Positions 59,513-64,000 of a stretch of 64,000 nt of DNA are shown one piece after another. A program made the translations under genes and the position numbers. Origin of the DNA: JAVBMU01 sp031552185 (GTDB lineage Bacteria; Actinomycetota; Actinomycetes; Actinomycetales; Cellulomonadaceae); NCBI GenBank assembly GCA_031552185.1, contig JAVBMU010000032.1, forward strand, positions 12,170 to 76,169, in the 5' to 3' direction. Every line of letters begins with the position of its first letter. Within the stretch, counting starts at the first letter, position 1. The notes beneath the pieces were generated by a model that worked only from the letters and a program-made list of their open reading frames with translations, had not been told where the DNA came from and did no database searches.

Positions 59513-60568
59513 TCAGTCGACGGTGACGTAGTCGGCGCCCCAGTAGGCACCGGTGGCGAGCTTGGCCCGCTGCATCAGCAGGTCGTTGAGCAGCGAGGAG
59601 GCGCCGAACCGGAACCAGTCGGGGTCGAGCCAGTCGGCGCCGGCGGTCTCGTTGACAGCCACCAGGTAGCGCAGGGCGTCCTTGGCGGTGCGGATGCCGC
59701 CCGCCGGCTTGACGCCGATCTGGACGCCGGTCGCGGCGCGAAAGTCGCGCACGGCCTCCAGCATGACGACCGTCACCGGCAGGGTCGCGGCGGGGGCGAC
59801 CTTGCCGGTCGACGTCTTGATGAAGTCCGCGCCGGCGAGCATGGCCAGCCAGGAGGCGCGCCGGACATTGTCATAGGTGACCAGTTCGCCGGTCTCGAGA
59901 ATGACCTTGAGGTGGGCGTTCGCGCCGTCGGCGCGGCAAACCGCGCGGACGGCCACGATGTCCTCGTAGACCTTGGCGTACCGGCCGGCGAGGAAGGCGC
60001 CGCGGTCGATGACCATGTCCACCTCGTCCGCGCCGGCGGCGACGGCGTCGGCGGTGTCGGCGAGGCGGGCCGCGTGGCCCGCCCGGCCGGAGGGAAAGGC
60101 GGTGGCGACGGCGGCGACCTTCACCCCGGTGCCGCGGACGGCGTCGACGGCGACCGGGACCAGGTCCGCGTAGACGCAGACGGCGGCGGTGTGCGGACAG
60201 GCGGGGTCGGCCGGCTCCGGCCGGGCGGCCTTGGCGGCCAGGCCGCGGACCTTGCCGGGGGTGTCGGCGCCTTCCAGCGTGGTCAGGTCGGTCATGCGGA
60301 TCGCCAGATCGATGCCCCACGCCTTGGCCGTCGTCTTGATCGAACGGGTCGCGAGCGCCGCGGCGCGGGCGTCGGCGCCGACCTGGTCGACGCCGGGCAG
60401 GCCGTGCAGGAACCGGCGCCAGGCGGCGTCGTCCAGGCTGGTCGATCCGGTCACCGCACGAGTGAGGTCGGCGGCGACGGCGGTCGGCACGATGCCGGGA
60501 TGCGCCGCCTGGTCGGCGGGCGGGGCCGGCGTCGGCGTCCCGGCGGTCGGAAGGACGGTGCTGCTCAT
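59513..60568 (-). CDS. deoC: Deoxyribose-phosphate aldolase (long form)
   Basis: Splits 2-deoxyribose-5-phosphate into glyceraldehyde-3-phosphate and acetaldehyde, 351 residues. The TIM barrel carries the Schiff-base lysine in ADFIKTSTGK and the second lysine in VGVKPAGGIRT-like VQIGVKPAGGIRTAKDAL; AAGADEVDMVIDRGAFLAGR holds the conserved acid. It is the longer subtype with extra N- and C-terminal parts. Head of the minus-strand unit deoC - ALDH - short ALDH. A second, shorter deoC is divergent 162 bp away. Confidence 0.95.
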   Translation of the reverse strand: MSSTVLPTAGTPTPAPPADQAAHPGIVPTAVAADLTRAVTGSTSLDDAAWRRFLHGLPGVDQVGADARAAALATRSIKTTAKAWGIDLAIRMTDLTTLEGADTPGKVRGLAAKAARPEPADPACPHTAAVCVYADLVPVAVDAVRGTGVKVAAVATAFPSGRAGHAARLADTADAVAAGADEVDMVIDRGAFLAGRYAKVYEDIVAVRAVCRADGANAHLKVILETGELVTYDNVRRASWLAMLAGADFIKTSTGKVAPAATLPVTVVMLEAVRDFRAATGVQIGVKPAGGIRTAKDALRYLVAVNETAGADWLDPDWFRFGASSLLNDLLMQRAKLATGAYWGADYVTVD

Positions 60569-60730
60569 TCGCCCAGGTTACCGCCGAAATCCTGATTAAG
60601 GACCTTGGACGGTGGCCGATGGGGTCGCCAGTCCTGAGCCGGGGTTCGGGGGCGCCCGCCCACCGCTCGTGGTGGCACGATCGAAGGAGGGCCGCGACGG
60701 CCCGCGTGAGTCGAGATCGAGGACGTTGCC

Positions 60731-61558
60731 GTGCCCAACCCCCTGCCCGCCGCCCCGGATGTCCGCCGCCCCGACGTCCTGACTTTGGATCGCCCCGGCC
60801 CGGATGGCCGCGGATTGGATCGCCCCGGCCCGGATGGCCGGGGATTGGATCGCCCCGGCCCGGATGGCCGGGGGCCGGCCGCCCGGGGCCTGGCCCGGAT
60901 CGTCGACCACACGCTGCTGCGTCCGGAGACGGGTGCGGCCGACGTCGCCGCGCTCGTCGACGAGGCGGTTCGGCTGGGGGTGTACTCGGTATGCGTCCCG
61001 CCGTCGCTGCTGCCGATCGATCCCGCGACGACCCACGGCCGCGGCCTGAAGGTCGCGACCGTCTGCGGCTTCCCGTCCGGGGCGCACGCGAGCGCGGTCA
61101 AGGCGGCCGAGGCGGCGCGGGCCGTCGCCGACGGCGCCGACGAGGTGGACATGGTGATCAACCTCGGGGCCGCCAAGGCCGGCGAGTGGTGTGCCGTCCA
61201 ACTCGAGATCGCCGCCGTGCGGGCCGCGATGCCGGGCGACCGCGTCCTCAAGGTCATCATCGAATCCGCGGCTCTGACCGATGAGGAGATCCTCGAGGCG
61301 TGCAAGGCCGCCGAGTGCGGCGGGGCGGACTTCGTCAAGACCTCCACCGGGTTCCATCCCGCCGGCGGCGCGAGTGTGCACGCGGTCGCCCTGATGGCCG
61401 ACGCCGTCGGTGGCCGGCTGGGCGTGAAGGCGTCCGGCGGGATCCGGACCGCCGCCGACGCCCTCGCGATGGTGGCGGCCGGGGCCACGCGGCTCGGGCT
61501 CTCCGGGACGGCCGCCGTGCTGGCGGGGCTCGACGGCCGTGGCGACGGCGGCGAGTGA
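60731..61558 (+). CDS. deoC: Deoxyribose-phosphate aldolase (short form paralogue)
   Basis: A 275-residue class I aldolase of the compact subtype: IVDHTLLRPETG, TVCGFPSGAH, DGADEVDMVINLGA, the Schiff-base lysine in ADFVKTSTGFHP and VKASGGIRTAADAL. Both catalytic lysines and the conserved acid are present. The first ~50 residues contain three copies of a 10-residue unit LDRPGPDGRG. GTG at 60731. It is divergent from the long deoC, an unusual double for the same reaction, and 49 bp before an ADP-ribosylglycohydrolase gene. Confidence 0.94.
   Translation: MPNPLPAAPDVRRPDVLTLDRPGPDGRGLDRPGPDGRGLDRPGPDGRGPAARGLARIVDHTLLRPETGAADVAALVDEAVRLGVYSVCVPPSLLPIDPATTHGRGLKVATVCGFPSGAHASAVKAAEAARAVADGADEVDMVINLGAAKAGEWCAVQLEIAAVRAAMPGDRVLKVIIESAALTDEEILEACKAAECGGADFVKTSTGFHPAGGASVHAVALMADAVGGRLGVKASGGIRTAADALAMVAAGATRLGLSGTAAVLAGLDGRGDGGE
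60785..60874 (+). repeat. 30-bp tandem repeat, three units, in the short deoC
   Basis: Three units of 30 bp encode LDRPGPDGRG. Units 2 and 3 are virtually identical at DNA level, and unit 1 differs at one or two bases. The expansion is in frame and precedes the TIM barrel. Confidence 0.9.
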
Positions 61559-61607
61559 CCCGAGGTCGATGCGCGGGCCAGTGGGGCTGACCAGGTAAGT
61601 TGCGGGC

Positions 61608-62699
61608 ATGACCGCACCGCAACCGCATCCCGACCGGGCTGCCCCCGGCACCCTTGCTGTTCCAGGCGACTTTTCTGGTCCAGGCGACCAAGCTGCTCGG
61701 ACTGACCCTGGTGTTCGTCCTGGCCTTGCTGTCTCTTCCGACCTCGCCGACCGGGCCGCCGGGGTGCTCCTCGGCCAGGCCGCCGGCGACGCGCTCGGCG
61801 TGCCCTACGAGTTCGCGACGCCGCCCGGCCCCGGTGAACTCGCGGTCATGCGTGGCGGCGGCCTCGGTCCGTACGCGCCGGGGGAGTGGAGCGACGACAC
61901 CCAAATGGCGATCTGCATCGCCCGGGTAAGTTCGACGGGAGTCGACCTGCGCACCGAGGACGCGCTCGACGCCGTCGCCGCCGGCTTCGAGGAGTGGTAC
62001 GTGCGGGGCGCGAGCGACGTTGGGGTCCAGACGCGCACGGTGCTGAACACGGCCCGGGGCCTGGGGCGACCGGCCGCCCGGCTGCGTGCGGCCGCCGCGG
62101 AGTTGCACCGCAAGTCCGGCCGGACGGCCGGCAACGGCGCGTTGATGCGGACCGGCGTCGTCGGGCTGGTCGCGCTCGATGACCGAGTCGCGACGGCCGA
62201 GGCGGCGCGCGCGGTGGCGGAAATCACGCACGCCGATCCGCTCGCTGCCGAGTCCTGCATTCTGTGGTCCGAGGCCGTGCGAGTCGCGGTGACGCGAGCC
62301 GAACTGGACCCCCGCGCCGGGCTGGACCTACTCCCGGCCGATCGGCGCGGCCCCTGGGCCGACTGGCTCGACGCTGCCGAGCGGACCGCCCCCGCCGACG
62401 CCGGGCACGCTTTCTCCGGCAACGGCTTCACCGTTACGGCGCTCCAGGCCGCGTGGCATGCGATCGTCACGACGCCGGGACATGGCCTGGTCGATGCGCT
62501 GCAGGCGGCCGTCCGGATCGGCGGGGACGCCGACACCGTCGCGGCCATCGCGGGCGCGCTGCTCGGCGCGAGGTGGGGCGCCGCGGCCGTGCCGCCCGAG
62601 TGGCGCGCGGCGGTCCACGGCTGGCCGGGCCTGCGTGCCGCCGACCTGGAGCGGCTGGCGCTCGCGACCGCCGAGGGAGCACCGCCCCGCGCCAGGTAG
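61608..62699 (+). CDS. ADP-ribosylglycohydrolase family protein (DraG-like)
   Basis: A 363-residue protein of the DraG/ARH fold that removes ADP-ribose from proteins or small molecules. It carries the two di-metal motifs, EWSDDTQMA (~residue 91) and RIGGDADTVAAIAGALLG (~305), and LLGQAAGDALGVPYEF, the usual start of the fold. An N-terminal ~45-residue low-complexity part is extra. The substrate is unknown; such genes often sit beside deoC or ribose metabolism genes. Its last codons lie in a CCAGGTAG-rich block that continues downstream. Confidence 0.9.
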   Translation: MTAPQPHPDRAAPGTLAVPGDFSGPGDQAARTDPGVRPGLAVSSDLADRAAGVLLGQAAGDALGVPYEFATPPGPGELAVMRGGGLGPYAPGEWSDDTQMAICIARVSSTGVDLRTEDALDAVAAGFEEWYVRGASDVGVQTRTVLNTARGLGRPAARLRAAAAELHRKSGRTAGNGALMRTGVVGLVALDDRVATAEAARAVAEITHADPLAAESCILWSEAVRVAVTRAELDPRAGLDLLPADRRGPWADWLDAAERTAPADAGHAFSGNGFTVTALQAAWHAIVTTPGHGLVDALQAAVRIGGDADTVAAIAGALLGARWGAAAVPPEWRAAVHGWPGLRAADLERLALATAEGAPPRAR

Positions 62700-62842
62700 G
62701 GCGCCCCGCCCCGCGCGGGCGCGGGCGCCTCGCCCCGCGCCAGGTAGGGCGCCTCGCCCCGCGCCAGGTAGAGCCGTCCGGCCTTTGGAATCGCTCCCAC
62801 CGGGCAGGAGGGCTCTACCTGGAGCGGTAGGGATCTACCTGG
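62684..62842. repeat. Cluster of CCAGGTAG / CTACCTGG octamers
   Basis: Three direct copies of gccccgcgccaggtag (62684-62699, 62732-62747, 62756-62771), then two copies of the inverse ctacctgg (from 62815 and 62835). The third copy pairs with 62811-62822 as a perfect 12-bp inverted repeat with a 35-base loop. The first copy includes the stop codon of the ADP-ribosylglycohydrolase gene. Confidence 0.85.
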
Positions 62843-62916
62843 ATGGGTGATTCGACGGTTTCCCGACGCCGGCGGGTGCTTGGCCGTGGATCGGCGGGGT
62901 CGGGGAGGATGCCGGT

Positions 62917-62958
62917 GCGGTGGGTCGGCACGCCGGGGCGGTGGGTCGGCACGCCGGG
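62917..62958. repeat. 21-bp perfect tandem repeat (2 units)
   Basis: gcggtgggtcggcacgccggg occurs twice in direct succession immediately before the large palindrome. Confidence 0.9.
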
Positions 62959-62960
62959 GC

Positions 62961-63020
62961 GCCGAACCCGTGGTTACTTGCAGTTTCGCGGCGAAAACTG
63001 CAAGTAACCACGGGTTCGGC
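62961..63020. repeat. 60-bp palindrome with perfect 26-bp stem
   Basis: Bases 62961-62986 are the exact reverse complement of 62995-63020, with an 8-base loop cgcggcga. The stem begins gccgaacccgtgg and is less GC-rich than its surroundings. It lies between two convergent genes. It may be a terminator, but the perfect arms and different base content also fit a dispersed palindromic element or the remnant of a small mobile unit. Confidence 0.92.
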
Positions 63021-63207
63021 GTCCGACGACCACTGCCATTCGAAGGACTCGCCAGGGGGAGCGCCGACCAGGCAGAGGTGCATCTCGCATCGGGCAGCAA
63101 CGGGCGCAGTCATCTGGTCTGCTGCTGGTCTGCGGCGCCGGCGGGCAGCTCCTGACGATCGGCGCCGCATCAATTTGGAATCACTCATCCAGGCGATTCC
63201 GCGCGGC

Positions 63208-64000
63208 TCAGCTCGGCGGGATCCCCAGAGTGGCCCGGACGTCGGCGGCGAGGCGGTCAAGGCGAGCGCGCGCCCGCGCCCGCGCGGCGGTGAGGTCGTC
63301 GAACGAGGCGTCGGGCGCGACGGGCTCAATCACTTCCAGGTAGCACTTGAGCTTCGGTTCGGTGCCGCTGGGCCGCACGACGACGCGGCTCCCATCGGCG
63401 GTGAGCAGCCGGATCCCGTCGGTCGGGGGCAGCCCGTCCAGGCCGGCGGCGAGGTCGGCCACGCCTGCGACCCCGACACCGGTGAGGGTGCGCGGCGGCG
63501 CATTGCGCAGGCGGGACATGATGGCGCCGATCTCGTCGAGGTCGGTGAACCGCGCCGAGACCTGGTCGGTCAGATGCAGACCGTGGGCCCGCGCGAGGTC
63601 GTCGAGGGCGTCGATCAGGGTCCGTCCGGCGGCCTTGAGCCGGTTGGCCAGTTGGGCGATCAGCAGCGCCGCGCTGATGCCGTCCTTGTCCCGCACGTGG
63701 GCGGGGTCGACGCAATACCCCAGCGCCTCCTCGTAGCCGAAGGCGAGCCCGGGGACCCGGGAGATCCACTTGAAGCCGGTCAGGGTCGTCGCGAAGTCGA
63801 GGCCGTGCGCGGCGGCAATCCGCCCCAGCAGCCGCGAAGAGACGATCGAACACGCCAGGACCGGTGCGCCGGACCCGGGCGCCGTCGGGCCGGCTGCCGC
63901 AACGCCGCCGCCAAGGGGCAACGCCCGCTCGACCACCTCGCCGTCGGGCGTGCGCAGGGCGACCACCGGCGCCGCTACCGCCGCCGACCCCGCGCGCCGG
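63208..64000 (-). CDS. Phosphomannomutase/phosphoglucomutase family enzyme, C-terminal part (5' end outside window)
   Basis: Alpha-D-phosphohexomutase superfamily. The reading frame is open to the right edge, so the phosphoserine and metal-loop domains lie outside. Seen are domain III parts (TLTGFKWISRVPGLAFGYEEA, DKDGISAALLIAQLANRLK) and domain IV with the phosphate-binding loop VRPSGTEPKLKCYLEV. A late actinobacterial type, often found beside purine nucleoside phosphorylase and deoC, and probably able to act as phosphopentomutase or phosphomannomutase; which one cannot be told from this part. It ends convergently to the ADP-ribosylglycohydrolase gene across the repeat-rich spacer. Confidence 0.92.
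   Translation of the reverse strand, partial: RRAGSAAVAAPVVALRTPDGEVVERALPLGGGVAAAGPTAPGSGAPVLACSIVSSRLLGRIAAAHGLDFATTLTGFKWISRVPGLAFGYEEALGYCVDPAHVRDKDGISAALLIAQLANRLKAAGRTLIDALDDLARAHGLHLTDQVSARFTDLDEIGAIMSRLRNAPPRTLTGVGVAGVADLAAGLDGLPPTDGIRLLTADGSRVVVRPSGTEPKLKCYLEVIEPVAPDASFDDLTAARARARARLDRLAADVRATLGIPPS

Larger units (their letters stand above)
62700..63207. other. Repeat-rich intergenic spacer between two 3' ends
   Basis: About 500 bp with no gene I can support. It holds the octamer cluster, a 21-bp tandem pair and the large palindrome described separately. GC is lower in the palindrome (gtggttacttgcagttt). It separates convergent genes, so terminators are expected here. Confidence 0.75.

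Noticed and set aside
62684..63020. CRISPR array in the repeat-rich spacer
   Set aside because: Repeats are few, unevenly spaced and partly inverted, with no unique spacers and no cas genes.
62847..63155. 102-codon frame through the palindrome
   Set aside because: Passes through tandem repeats and the palindrome with no ribosome site or similarity.

Overview
The window is GC-rich DNA from an actinobacterium. Nearly every gene has strong third-position GC bias, GTG starts are common and genes often overlap by 4 bp. The gene order resembles the Mycobacterium tuberculosis stretch typA - fdxC - dapC - dapD - dapE - LOG protein - folP2 - DUF3117 - O-methyltransferase - sigE - rseA - htrA - tatB. 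The nucleoside-salvage half (bmp ABC transporter - cdd - deoA - add, then ALDH pair - deoC - phosphomutase) looks more like Streptomyces and relatives. I cannot assign a genus.

Left part (1-14.5 kb): the 3' end of typA, a small membrane protein, a giant VanW-domain protein, an ACT-domain protein next to pheA and tyrA, fdxA, dapC, citrate synthase with a CRP-like site, a membrane-anchored lysozyme-like protein and dapD. At 15-20 kb, between dapD and dapE, sits a four-gene type VII secretion (ESX) islet: a helical secreted-type protein, two tandem mycosin proteases that are mosaic paralogues, and a WXG protein with a huge Gly-rich tail. No ESX core gene (eccB/C/D/E) lies in the window.

Middle (20-47.5 kb): dapE, a LOG-family protein, folP2 with an expanded repeat N-terminus, a membrane mannosyltransferase-like protein, DUF3117, pepA, an O-methyltransferase that lacks a normal start codon, the sigE / anti-sigma / HtrA / TatB envelope-stress set, trpS, a LigT-like protein, a PIN-toxin remnant, sdhCDAB behind a perfect CRP/GlxR palindrome, manC and an M20 amidohydrolase. 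Next comes a nucleoside import and salvage operon (bmpA, ATPase, two permeases, cdd, deoA).

Right part (47.7-64 kb): a compact type VII effector cassette with a WXG100 protein, an EspC-like protein carrying a YxxxD signal, a WXG-calpain cysteine protease with an intact C/H/N triad, and a lipoprotein that could be its immunity partner. It is followed by a papain-like gene split by an in-frame TGA, a small acidic protein, adenosine deaminase, and a lower-GC STAND ATPase / APH-fold kinase pair. The window closes with two aldehyde dehydrogenases (one lacking its catalytic half), two divergent deoC paralogues, an ADP-ribosylglycohydrolase, a repeat-rich spacer with a 26-bp-stem palindrome, and the 3' part of a phosphomannomutase. 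In the salvage pathway, imported nucleosides are deaminated (Add, Cdd) and phosphorolysed (DeoA); a mutase converts deoxyribose-1-P and DeoC cleaves the 5-phosphate to glyceraldehyde-3-P and acetaldehyde, which an ALDH may oxidise.

The strongest candidates for new biology are the calpain effector cassette, the twin-mycosin islet and the STAND-kinase pair. I saw no rRNA, tRNA, CRISPR array or insertion sequence.
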